Assembly: GCA_009703465.1 (NCBI GenBank)
Contig: WLGC01000015.1
Span: 1-10,626, forward strand
From: Actinomycetota bacterium
GTDB lineage: Bacteria > Actinomycetota > Actinomycetes > Actinomycetales > Microbacteriaceae
DNA: 10,626 bases
Direction of reading: 5' to 3'
This document shows positions 1 to 7,889 of this stretch, in pieces. Position 1 is the first letter of the stretch; the number at the start of each line of letters is the position of its first letter. The notes under the pieces are model-generated. The model ran no database searches and had not been told where the DNA came from. It saw nothing but the letters and a program-made list of their open reading frames with translations. The position numbers and the translations under genes were made by a program.

Positions 1-907
1 AGATTTTTGGGAACGAAAGTTTGATGTCTTAGTGTCAACAACCATCATCGAAACCGGAATTGATATTCCTAATGCGAACACCTTGATTGTTGATCGAGCA
101 GAGAACTTTGGCTTGTCTCAGCTTCATCAAATTCGCGGACGCGTTGGCCGAAGTCGCGAGCGAGCTTATGCATATTTCTTCTTTGACCCTAGTAAGCCAC
201 TGACAGAAACCGCGCATGACCGCCTTGCCACCATTGCACAAAATAATGAGCTTGGTTCCGGTATGCAGGTAGCGATGAAAGACCTAGAGATCAGAGGGGC
301 TGGAAATCTTTTGGGTGGTGAGCAGTCAGGACATATCGCCGGAGTTGGCTTTGATTTATATCTAAGAATGATTGGTGAGGCAGTTGCCGAGTTCCGCGGG
401 GAGAAGCAGGAAGCTCCGGCTGAGCTAAAACTTGATTTACCGGTGGATGCGCACATTCCAAACACCTATGTTGACAGCGAGAGATTAAGACTCGAGGCTT
501 ACCATAAGCTCTCTGCAGCCAGCGGCGAAAAGGGCACCCGTGAGCAGCTCGATGCCATCCTGGCTGAACTTGAGGATCGATACGGCAGTGCGCCAACTCC
601 GGTTCTGAACCTTATTGAGGTGACTCAACTTCGTCAGCAAGCAAACCGACTGGGGTTGAAAGATTTCAATGTCTTAGGTCTTCAGGTAAAACTTCAACCT
701 GTGTCACTAACTGAGTCGCAGCAGGTTCGAATCGCAAGCCTTTATCCAGGCACTAAGTATCTGCAAAATGCTCAAACTCTTTTGATTAGTGCTCCTAGAG
801 ATGAAAACTTTGAACCTCTGAGGGACACGGCAATAATCCAATGGTCGCTAGCGCTATTCGCTAGAGTCTTTTCAAACATCGAAAGTAGTGCAAATGACCA
901 AGCTTGA
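1..907 (+). CDS. mfd: Transcription-repair coupling factor Mfd, C-terminal part (5' end outside window)
   Basis: Mfd is the cytoplasmic ATP-driven translocase that removes RNA polymerase stalled at DNA lesions and recruits UvrA. Only the last ~301 residues are present; the family is usually about 1150-1200 residues long, and the frame is open to the left edge (first full codon at base 2). Seen in the sequence: helicase motif V (TTIIETGIDIP), motif VI (QIRGRVGRSRERAYAY), then the translocation/relay stretch MKDLEIRGAGNLLGGEQSGH followed by GFDLY, which distinguishes Mfd from RecG. After this comes the C-terminal D7-type domain, beginning near LPVDAHIPNTYV. The tail is weakly conserved. The stop codon (905-907) lies inside the beginning of mazG, so the two genes are probably co-transcribed and translationally coupled. 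Identity is near certain. Confidence 0.96.
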   Translation, partial: DFWERKFDVLVSTTIIETGIDIPNANTLIVDRAENFGLSQLHQIRGRVGRSRERAYAYFFFDPSKPLTETAHDRLATIAQNNELGSGMQVAMKDLEIRGAGNLLGGEQSGHIAGVGFDLYLRMIGEAVAEFRGEKQEAPAELKLDLPVDAHIPNTYVDSERLRLEAYHKLSAASGEKGTREQLDAILAELEDRYGSAPTPVLNLIEVTQLRQQANRLGLKDFNVLGLQVKLQPVSLTESQQVRIASLYPGTKYLQNAQTLLISAPRDENFEPLRDTAIIQWSLALFARVFSNIESSANDQA

Positions 908-1592
908 TGAACTAATTGCAGTTGCGGCAAAACTTCGTGGTCCAGGCGGATGCCCTTGGGATGCCGAGCAGACTCATCAATCTTTGGTGAAGTATCTAAT
1001 TGAGGAAGTTTACGAACTAGTCGATGCGATTGAATCGGGTAATCGCGATGAGGTTCTAGAAGAACTTGGTGATGTTTTGTACCACGTTGTTTTTCACAGC
1101 GATCTTGCTGAGCATGGATCTTTGGGCAAAAAGTTTGACATTCAAGATGTTGCAGAGGTAACAATCAATAAGATGGTCGGTCGCCACCCACACGTGTTTG
1201 GCAACGCAGAGGAACTTGAGAAGTACAAAGCCCAGACTGGTGACGATGTGATGGTGAACTGGGATGATCACAAAAAGCGTGAGAAGCCAGAGCGCTCATC
1301 GGTGTTGGATGGAATTCCTAGGCACCTGCCGGCGCTTGCTCTTGCTGACAAAGTGATGGGCAAAGCCGAAAAAATTGGACTACTCGACGCCGATGCACCT
1401 GGACCATTTAGTGTCACCAGCGAAGCTGAGCTTGGTGCAATCTTGCTGGCCATGGTTTCATCGGCAAGAGCTGCAGGTCTTGATGCAGAAAGTGCACTTC
1501 GCGGTGCGGTGACTCAGTTGCAGGTTGAAATCCGTGAGGTTGAACTTGCAGATGCTAGTGACGCAGGTGTCATCGCGCTTACCTCAGAATAA
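894..1592 (+). CDS. mazG: MazG family nucleoside triphosphate pyrophosphohydrolase
   Basis: MazG hydrolyses (d)NTPs to NMP and pyrophosphate, cleaning the nucleotide pool and in some bacteria lowering ppGpp. The 232-residue product begins with the MazG signature GGCPWDAEQTHQSL (18-31) and carries the Mg-binding acids EEVYE (37-41) and EELGD (56-60). A second, C-terminal MazG-like half (about 178-217, SEAELGAILL onward) keeps the helical pattern but reads ELGA where the active half has ELGD, so it is probably a structural remnant. The ATG at 894 is preferred over the in-frame GTG at 888 because GAAAG at 881-885 lies a suitable 8 nt before it; GTG 888 would add two residues and leave only 2 nt. 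The gene overlaps the mfd end by 14 nt. Family assignment is firm; whether it acts on ppGpp cannot be told. Confidence 0.93.
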   Translation: MTKLDELIAVAAKLRGPGGCPWDAEQTHQSLVKYLIEEVYELVDAIESGNRDEVLEELGDVLYHVVFHSDLAEHGSLGKKFDIQDVAEVTINKMVGRHPHVFGNAEELEKYKAQTGDDVMVNWDDHKKREKPERSSVLDGIPRHLPALALADKVMGKAEKIGLLDADAPGPFSVTSEAELGAILLAMVSSARAAGLDAESALRGAVTQLQVEIREVELADASDAGVIALTSE

Positions 1593-1605
1593 GCAGACCC
1601 CGCTA

Positions 1606-1611
1606 TAAACT
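1606..1611 (+). promoter_or_regulatory. Putative -10 box of hisS (leaderless start)
   Basis: TAAACT, embedded in TATAAACTT, fits the actinobacterial TANNNT -10 pattern. It ends exactly 6 nt before the hisS ATG at 1618, which puts the expected transcription start on the A of the start codon. No Shine-Dalgarno sequence is visible (the spacer is TGGGCC). No clear -35 box is seen at 17 bp upstream. Confidence 0.5.
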
Positions 1612-1617
1612 TGGGCC

Positions 1618-2856
1618 ATGGCTAAAGACGTGCACCCACCCCGTGGCATGCGCGATTTCCTACCCCTAGAGCAACTTAAGCGTGATCAAGTTCTAGGCCG
1701 AATTCGATCGACCTACCGCTCTCACGGTTTTCAAGAAATCGAAACCCCGGCGCTCGAAGAACTAGAACGACTAACTTCTGGTCAAGGTGGCGACAATGAG
1801 AAGCTAGCCTTCCGCGTGATGAAGCGTGGTGAAGAGCTTGAGCGAGCGATCGAAGCCAACAGCGATGGCAATGCAGACACCCTTGCCGATCTCGGTTTGC
1901 GTTTTGATCTAACTGTTCCGCTAACTCGTTACTACGCAACCAATCGTTCGAAGCTACCTAAAGTCTTCAAGGCAATTCAGTCTGGTCCAGTTTGGCGGGC
2001 TGAGCGTCCGCAAAAGGGACGTTATCGTCAGTTCATTCAATGCGACATCGACATAATCGGTGAGTCAAGCGTTTTAGCGGAAATTGATTTACTGACATCC
2101 TCGCTTCACGCCTTAGAAGAAATTGGTTTGAACGACGCAACCATTCGAGTCAACCACCGCGTGCTTCTTTCAAACTTGCTTGACGACCTAGGCATACCTG
2201 ATGAGGGTAAGCCAAGCGCCATGATAATTATCGACAAACTAGACAAAATTTTTGCCGAAGGAGTTGCCAAAGAACTTGGTGAGAAATTTGGCGCCAAGGT
2301 AGCAGCCTCAGCTGCGAGTTGGCTAGCGCTGATGGAATCAAAACTTGAAATTCCAGTTGAATTACAAGATCTTTTCAGGGCGGTTGAATCAAAGTTTGGA
2401 AAGGGGCGCTTGCGCTTTGACCCGACACTGGTTCGCGGTATGGGGTACTACACCGGAACAATTTTTGAGATCGAGCACCCGGGTTCAGGAACTTCTATTG
2501 GCGGGGGCGGTCGCTACGACGGCATGGTCGGACGCTGGATCGGTGAAGATGTTCCAGCTGTAGGGATTTCAATTGGATTTGAACGAGCCATTGAATTGGT
2601 CGGCGATAGTTTGACCCAACAGGTGCCTGGTTTGGTTTTAGTGCTTGAGAATGACAGTCCTGAAGTAATCGCTGCAGCCCTTAAGCTACAGCCTGCCCTA
2701 TTCGAACACGGATATGCGGTTCGTCTTGAATTGCGCCCAAAAAAGCTCAATATTCTGCTGGATTCCTTGGCTGAACAAGGATTTACGCACTTTGCCTCAG
2801 TTGGCGAAGAAGCAGTAAACATGGACTCGCTAGTCATCAAGCCAATTGGCAACTGA
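1618..2856 (+). CDS. hisS: Histidine--tRNA ligase (class II)
   Basis: Charges tRNA-His with histidine in the cytoplasm. The 412-residue length is normal. Class II landmarks in order: motif 1 region PPRGMRDFLP (7-16); the ATP/His pocket sequence LRFDLTVPLTRYYA (94-107); motif 2 with GPVWRAERPQKGRYRQF (123-139); the histidine-binding motif LVRGMGYYTGTIFEIE (271-286); and motif 3, GGGGRYDGM (295-303) with GISIGFER (316-323). The LRFDLTVPL form resembles the archaeal/eukaryotic branch, where the E. coli-like branch has LRPEGT. In the histidine motif a Gly stands where most enzymes have Asp (RGLDYY). The C-terminal anticodon-binding domain (about 335-412) is present. The start is supported by the -10 box placed for leaderless transcription. 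It lies 25 nt after mazG and 75 nt before eno. Confidence 0.94.
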   Translation: MAKDVHPPRGMRDFLPLEQLKRDQVLGRIRSTYRSHGFQEIETPALEELERLTSGQGGDNEKLAFRVMKRGEELERAIEANSDGNADTLADLGLRFDLTVPLTRYYATNRSKLPKVFKAIQSGPVWRAERPQKGRYRQFIQCDIDIIGESSVLAEIDLLTSSLHALEEIGLNDATIRVNHRVLLSNLLDDLGIPDEGKPSAMIIIDKLDKIFAEGVAKELGEKFGAKVAASAASWLALMESKLEIPVELQDLFRAVESKFGKGRLRFDPTLVRGMGYYTGTIFEIEHPGSGTSIGGGGRYDGMVGRWIGEDVPAVGISIGFERAIELVGDSLTQQVPGLVLVLENDSPEVIAAALKLQPALFEHGYAVRLELRPKKLNILLDSLAEQGFTHFASVGEEAVNMDSLVIKPIGN

Positions 2857-2857
2857 G

Positions 2858-2863
2858 TAAACT
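2858..2863 (+). promoter_or_regulatory. Possible -10 box of eno
   Basis: TAAACT just after the hisS stop codon fits TANNNT and is identical to the hexamer in front of hisS. If used, the eno mRNA would have a 5' leader of roughly 60 nt including the hairpin at 2876-2894. No convincing -35 box is seen. Confidence 0.3.
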
Positions 2864-2875
2864 TATAGGTAATAC

Positions 2876-2894
2876 AACGACGTTTCGCGTCGTT
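2876..2894 (+). other. Stem-loop between hisS and eno
   Basis: A perfect 7-bp stem, AACGACG (2876-2882) with CGTCGTT (2888-2894), closes a 5-nt loop TTTCG. It is not followed directly by a T tract (the nearest is four T at 2902-2905), so it looks more like a structured eno 5' leader or an RNA-stability element than a standard intrinsic terminator of hisS. Confidence 0.45.
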
Positions 2895-2920
2895 CGGCGC
2901 GTTTTGAGAACAGCCCAAAT

Positions 2921-4218
<1,298 letters not shown>

Positions 4219-4226
4219 TTTTCAGC

Positions 4227-4232
4227 CAAAAT
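4227..4232 (+). promoter_or_regulatory. Possible -10 box of the ftsB-like gene
   Basis: CAAAAT ends exactly 6 nt before the ATG at 4239 and is one base away from the TAAAAT box in front of ndh. The local contexts CCAAAATAAAGTTATG and CCTAAAATAGAGTAATG are alike. There is no Shine-Dalgarno sequence in the 20-nt gap after eno, so an internal leaderless promoter is plausible but not strong. Confidence 0.35.
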
Positions 4233-4238
4233 AAAGTT

Positions 4239-4757
4239 ATGAAATCACCCCGCAAAGTTGCGCCTTCTCAAAACAAGGCCGCTCTGCGGGGTTTTCGTTT
4301 GAACTCATCGAGCGTCGCGCTTCTTTTACTTATTGTTTTTGGAGTCCTAACTCTCGCGCCCCGGGTTCAAACTTGGTTCAGTCAGCGACAGGCAATCTTC
4401 GAAGCACAAAATCAACTGGAACAAGCGAAAAAAGATGTTGCGGCCATGCAGATTGAACGAAAGCGCTGGGAGGACCCTGCCTACATACGCGCTCAGGCAC
4501 GAGACCGGCTTTACTACGTTATGCCGGGCGAGGTTTCCTACCTTGTTATGGACGCCGAGGGGATAGATACCTCGGACATTTCGGGCACGGTTGGCGCAAA
4601 ACTTTCCGCTGAGAAAAACAACGCACAAATTTCCGACAAAATTTATCAAACAAAAAACAATTGGATTGATGCGGTAGTTGAAACTGTGGTGCGCGCCGGT
4701 CTCGAGCAACCTGCGGAGCCAGTCTCAGTTGAACCTTCACCAAAGGCTACCGACTAA
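4239..4757 (+). CDS. ftsB: FtsB/DivIC family septum formation initiator
   Basis: Small bitopic divisome protein that links early and late cell-division proteins through a coiled coil outside the membrane. In 172 residues: a basic, Ser-rich cytoplasmic N-terminus (1-24); one membrane helix (about 25-42, VALLLLIVFGVLTLA); a charged coiled coil (about 47-78); and the conserved family tail WEDPAYIRAQARDRLYYVMP (77-96) followed by GEVSYLV. The remaining ~65 residues form a low-conservation tail ending in a Pro/Glu-rich stretch. Position immediately after eno and before a DUF501 gene is the usual actinobacterial context of this divIC-like gene. Its stop overlaps the next start by one base (TAATG), implying coupling. 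The family is sure; the precise FtsB versus DivIC name is convention. Confidence 0.9.
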   Translation: MKSPRKVAPSQNKAALRGFRLNSSSVALLLLIVFGVLTLAPRVQTWFSQRQAIFEAQNQLEQAKKDVAAMQIERKRWEDPAYIRAQARDRLYYVMPGEVSYLVMDAEGIDTSDISGTVGAKLSAEKNNAQISDKIYQTKNNWIDAVVETVVRAGLEQPAEPVSVEPSPKATD

Positions 4758-5269
4758 TGGCACACTCTCCAGCAACCGCTGAAGACATTACTGAAGTTTC
4801 AAGGCAGCTTGGTAGGCCAGCCAGAGACATTGTCTCGATTGCTGCTAGATGCGTTTGCGGCAAGCCCACGGTTGTACACACGGCACCCAGACTTGAAGAT
4901 GGCACCCCGTTTCCAACCACTTATTACCTAACCCATCGAGGCGCTACAGCTGCAGTTTCAACTCTCGAAGCAAGTGGAATCATGGCACAGCTGCAACAGA
5001 GGTTGGCAGATGAGCCAGAGTTGGCTTCTGCCTACCAAGCGGCCCACGAAGCGTTCATTCGAGATCGTGAGCTAACCGCAAAATCACTAGGGCTCGATGT
5101 TCCAGAGGTGAGTGGAATTTCTGCTGGTGGCATGCCCACGCGTGTGAAGTGCCTACATGCCTTAATTGGCCACGCCCTTGCTGCCGGTCCAGGGGTAAAT
5201 CCAATCGGAGATATTGCACTAGCTGCCTGCACCTGGAGTCCAAACAAATGTACCTGCGAAAGTTTTTAG
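4757..5269 (+). CDS. DUF501 family protein
   Basis: Conserved actinobacterial protein of unknown function, 170 residues, predicted cytoplasmic (no signal peptide or membrane segment). The family pattern is clear: an N-terminal helix with QLGRPARD (17-24); a cysteine pair in RCVCGKPTVV (31-40); the conserved PFPTTYYLTHRG (51-62); and the C-terminal block MPTRVKCLHALIGHALAAGP (126-145), ending in a second cysteine pair CTC (165-167). The six cysteines (32, 34, 132, 158, 165, 167) with nearby histidines suggest metal binding; that is inference. It starts in the TAATG overlap with the ftsB-like gene, with AAAGG at 4742-4746 as a possible ribosome binding site. DUF501 genes are generally followed by a Ppx/GppA phosphatase gene; here a subtilase gene overlaps the last 22 nt. 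Confidence 0.9.
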   Translation: MAHSPATAEDITEVSRQLGRPARDIVSIAARCVCGKPTVVHTAPRLEDGTPFPTTYYLTHRGATAAVSTLEASGIMAQLQQRLADEPELASAYQAAHEAFIRDRELTAKSLGLDVPEVSGISAGGMPTRVKCLHALIGHALAAGPGVNPIGDIALAACTWSPNKCTCESF

Positions 5270-6432
5270 CTTTTGGGCTGAGTATTCTCAGCGTCCTAGC
5301 CTTTTCCTCACCGGCCAGTGCTGACTCAATTAGAGATCGGCAATATTGGATAAGCGACTATGGATTCAACAAAGTCTGGGAAGTTACTAAAGGTGCCGGA
5401 GTAAAAGTTGCAGTCATCGACACCGGAGTGGATGCTCAACACCCAGATCTTGAAACAGCCATGTTTGGCGGTACTGATGTTTCATCGATCGGAGATCCAT
5501 CTGGCTATCTTCCGGTTGGCGAAGTAAGTCACCATGGAACCATGGTGGCAAGTTTGCTAGCTGGACGAGGTCATGGAGATGGCGAGGGAGTTATCGGTGT
5601 TGCCCCAGAAGCAGAACTACTGAGCGTGTCAATGGCATTTGGCGCTGAGACCCTAAACACCGATGACCAAGTTGCTGCCGGAATTAAATGGGCAGTTGAT
5701 ACTGGTGCAAAAGTTATCAACCTTTCGCTAACTCGAAACAGCAAAGACTGGCCATTGAGTTGGGATGAGGCATTTTTATACGCCTTTGAAAATGACGTGG
5801 TGGTTGTAGCCGCTGCTGGAAATCGCGCTGACGGAACTGAGCAAGTTGGAGCACCGGCAACAATTCCAGGCGTACTAGTGGTGGCCGGAGTAGATCGCGA
5901 TGCTGTGGCTAGTACTGCAGCATCAACCGCAGGTCTGAGCATCTCAGTTGCCGCACCAGCTACAGATTTAGTAAGTGCATTTCCAGGTGGTGATTACAAA
6001 ATTTGGAGTGGTAGCAGTGGCGCGGCACCAATAGTTTCTGGGCTAGTTGCCTTGGTTCGCGCAAAGTATCCTGAGCTGGATGCAAACAATGTCATCAACC
6101 GGATAATCGAAACTGCCACCCAGGTTGGTGATGATAATTACTCGCCGGATTACGGCTTCGGATTGATTGATCCGCAAAAAGCCCTGTCAGCCAAGGTTGC
6201 GTTGGTCAAAGAAAATCCACTTGGTTCCTTGAGCCAGTGGATTGAGCTCTATAGAAAAAGCCAAGCGCCTGAAGATGTGCCGTCAGGCACAATAAACACC
6301 CCGATTGACTCGGTTGAGCCTGTGGTTACTTCCGGTCCCGACTCGGGAAACCTGATTCTGGTGCTTGGTTATCTCGCCGTCGGGGCAGTGCTTTTGAGTT
6401 CGATGCTCCGGGGAAGTCGCCGGCGTGAATAG
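5248..6432 (+). CDS. Secreted, membrane-anchored subtilisin-like (S8) serine protease, mycosin-like layout
   Basis: 394 residues. A Sec signal peptide (MYLRKF basic start, hydrophobic 7-19, cleavage likely after PASA near 25) is followed by an S8 peptidase domain with catalytic Asp58 (VAVIDTGVD), His96 (SHHGTMVASL), oxyanion Asn192 (AAAGN) and Ser257 in SGSSGAAP, where the family usual is GTSxAxP. A Pro/Ser/Thr-rich stalk (about 340-366), one membrane helix (about 368-386) and a basic tail RGSRRRE end the protein, so the protease domain faces outward and stays tethered. This is the layout of the MycP mycosins of type VII secretion, but no ESX gene is in the window. The ATG at 5248 is chosen because it heads the signal peptide and has GGAG at 5235-5238; the frame is open upstream to 5149 but that part runs inside DUF501. 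Substrate unknown. Confidence 0.88.
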   Translation: MYLRKFLAFGLSILSVLAFSSPASADSIRDRQYWISDYGFNKVWEVTKGAGVKVAVIDTGVDAQHPDLETAMFGGTDVSSIGDPSGYLPVGEVSHHGTMVASLLAGRGHGDGEGVIGVAPEAELLSVSMAFGAETLNTDDQVAAGIKWAVDTGAKVINLSLTRNSKDWPLSWDEAFLYAFENDVVVVAAAGNRADGTEQVGAPATIPGVLVVAGVDRDAVASTAASTAGLSISVAAPATDLVSAFPGGDYKIWSGSSGAAPIVSGLVALVRAKYPELDANNVINRIIETATQVGDDNYSPDYGFGLIDPQKALSAKVALVKENPLGSLSQWIELYRKSQAPEDVPSGTINTPIDSVEPVVTSGPDSGNLILVLGYLAVGAVLLSSMLRGSRRRE

Positions 6433-6446
6433 GGGCTACCTAGCCC
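6433..6446 (+). promoter_or_regulatory. Inverted repeat next to the ndh -10 box (operator candidate)
   Basis: GGGCTA-CC-TAGCCC is a perfect 6-bp inverted repeat with a 2-bp centre. It ends one base before the TAAAAT box and so covers the -10/-35 spacer of the predicted ndh promoter. No T tract follows, which argues against a terminator for the upstream protease gene. Confidence 0.45.
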
Positions 6447-6452
6447 TAAAAT
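6447..6452 (+). promoter_or_regulatory. Putative -10 box of ndh (leaderless start)
   Basis: TAAAAT ends exactly 6 nt before the ATG at 6459, placing the predicted transcription start on the start codon. The spacer AGAGTA holds no Shine-Dalgarno match at a useful distance. No clear -35 box is seen. Confidence 0.5.
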
Positions 6453-6458
6453 AGAGTA

Positions 6459-7802
6459 ATGCCTTCAACTACAGCAGACTCAAAAGTGCCCAAAATCCTA
6501 ATAATCGGCGGCGGTTACGCTGGTTTCTACACAGCTTTCAAACTCGAAAGAATCCTAAAAAACGGTGAGGCGGAAGTCACCATAGTTGACCCGCTACCGT
6601 ACCTGACCTACCAGCCGTTTTTGCCAGAGGTCGTCGCCGGTTCTATCGAGGCTCGTCACGCGGTTACCTCTCTCAGAAGACATCTAAAGAAGACCCGCAT
6701 CATTACCGGAAAAGCGCTTGATGTAGACCACAGTAAAAAAATTGCCAAAATCGGCATTAAGGGTTCGGAACCTTTTGAACTGTCCTACGACCAAATTGTG
6801 ATGACCGCCGGAGCGGTTTCAAGAACTTTCCCAATTCCTGGTGTTGCAGAGCATGCGATTGGTCTCAAGACAATTGAAGAGGCAATCGAGATTCGAAACC
6901 GAATCATGACAAATCTTGATAAGGCCACAAACCTTCCAGCCGGTCCAGCGAGAGAGCGACTCTTGACCTTCGTCGTTGTTGGCGGAGGGTTTGCAGGAAT
7001 TGAAACCTATGCAGAAATGCGCTCATTGGTAAGTTACCTCTTGCGCTACTACCCAAACATTAGTTTTGAAGACACTCACTTCCACCTAATTGAAGCGATG
7101 GGCCGCATTATGCCTGAGGTATCTCAAGCAACCAGCGAATGGGTTATTGAAAATCTAGACAAGCGCGGAGCACAGATTCACCTAAACACCCAGCTGCTAT
7201 CAGCTGTTGGTGGCAAGGTTGAACTTTCAACCGGTGAAAGTTTTGAATCAGATGTAATCGTTTGGACAGCCGGAGTTATGGCGCACCCATTTGTTAGGAA
7301 CACGGATCTTCCACTGGATGATCGCGGTCGAATCACTGCGTTGGCTAGCTTGCAGGTAGTGGACGGCGAGAAGCTAATTGTTGACGCCTGGACCGCTGGC
7401 GATGGATCGGCAGTACCTGATCTTTCTGGTGGTGGCGTTGGTGGCTACTGTGTACCAAATGCCCAGCACGCGGTTCGTCAGGCAAAGCTGCTGGCAAAAA
7501 ACATCGCTGCATCTATTCGCAATCAGCCAGTGAAGGATTACTTCCACAAGAACATGGGTGCAGTTGCTGGCCTTGGAATTGGAGTCGGAGTATTCCAGTT
7601 CCGGAATATTGCTATCACCGGAATCATTGCTTGGTTTATGCACCGTGGTTACCACGGTCTGGCCATGCCAATGTGGGAGCGAAAGCTACGAGTGTTCTCT
7701 GGTTGGATTTGGAATTTCATCCTTCGTCGCGACATCGTGGCAATTTCAGCCACCAAGGAACCTCGATTAGCCTTCGAGACCTTTGCGTCTCGTCCAAAGT
7801 AA
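6459..7802 (+). CDS. ndh: Type 2 NADH dehydrogenase (NDH-2)
   Basis: Single-subunit, non-proton-pumping NADH:quinone oxidoreductase bound to the inner face of the cytoplasmic membrane; it feeds electrons from NADH into the quinone pool. The 447 residues show an FAD-binding Rossmann fold with ILIIGGGYAG (13-22); the YQPFLPEVVAG segment (51-61); a second NADH-binding fold with VVVGGGFAGIE (172-182); the FAD-contacting WTAGD (311-315); and the quinone-site AQHAVRQ (335-341, AQxAxxQ of NDH-2). The C-terminal region (about 366-425), rich in Gly, Ile and Trp with HRGYHGL, is the membrane-attachment part typical of actinobacterial NDH-2. It lies 26 nt after the protease gene with its own predicted promoter and dyad. 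Members of the wider FAD-dependent oxidoreductase family can have other roles, but the motifs favour NDH-2 strongly. Confidence 0.92.
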   Translation: MPSTTADSKVPKILIIGGGYAGFYTAFKLERILKNGEAEVTIVDPLPYLTYQPFLPEVVAGSIEARHAVTSLRRHLKKTRIITGKALDVDHSKKIAKIGIKGSEPFELSYDQIVMTAGAVSRTFPIPGVAEHAIGLKTIEEAIEIRNRIMTNLDKATNLPAGPARERLLTFVVVGGGFAGIETYAEMRSLVSYLLRYYPNISFEDTHFHLIEAMGRIMPEVSQATSEWVIENLDKRGAQIHLNTQLLSAVGGKVELSTGESFESDVIVWTAGVMAHPFVRNTDLPLDDRGRITALASLQVVDGEKLIVDAWTAGDGSAVPDLSGGGVGGYCVPNAQHAVRQAKLLAKNIAASIRNQPVKDYFHKNMGAVAGLGIGVGVFQFRNIAITGIIAWFMHRGYHGLAMPMWERKLRVFSGWIWNFILRRDIVAISATKEPRLAFETFASRPK

Positions 7803-7820
7803 CAACCGAAGCAGTTTCCC

Positions 7821-7889
7821 GCGTAAGCGGTGTGCAGCGAGTAGGGAAGTGCTAGAGAGAAACCTTTCTAACCCAGCCGCTTAGCACTT
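7821..7889 (+). other. Structured leader touching the 5' end of the tRNA gene
   Basis: Three helices can be drawn. H1 pairs TAAGCGG (7824-7830) with CCGCTTA (7877-7883), plus two more pairs beyond a one-base bulge. H3, inside H1, pairs TAGAGAG (7853-7859) with CTTTCTA (7864-7870) around an AAAC loop. H2 pairs AAGTGCTA (7847-7854) with TAGCACTT (7882-7889) and uses bases of both H1 and H3, so it cannot form with them. H2 ends exactly at the tRNA's first base. No TANNNT hexamer occurs between 7803 and 7889, so the tRNA may be transcribed together with ndh. Function unknown. Confidence 0.4.

Noticed and set aside
848..864. Hairpin CTAGCG-CTATT-CGCTAG near the mfd 3' end
   Set aside because: It lies within coding sequence, is not followed by a good T tract and sits ahead of an overlapping gene; probably a chance palindrome.
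772..1164. Minus-strand open frame of 130 codons over the mfd-mazG junction
   Set aside because: It is antisense to well-identified coding sequence, with composition of a shadow frame and no family features.
5149..5247. In-frame extension of the protease gene upstream of 5248
   Set aside because: It would put 33 Cys/Arg-rich residues in front of a clear signal peptide and overlap DUF501 by over 100 nt; the ATG at 5248 has its own GGAG site.
7558..7855. Plus-strand short frames at the ndh 3' end and in the spacer before the tRNA
   Set aside because: They overlap ndh in other frames, show no conserved features and would run into the structured leader; not supported as genes.
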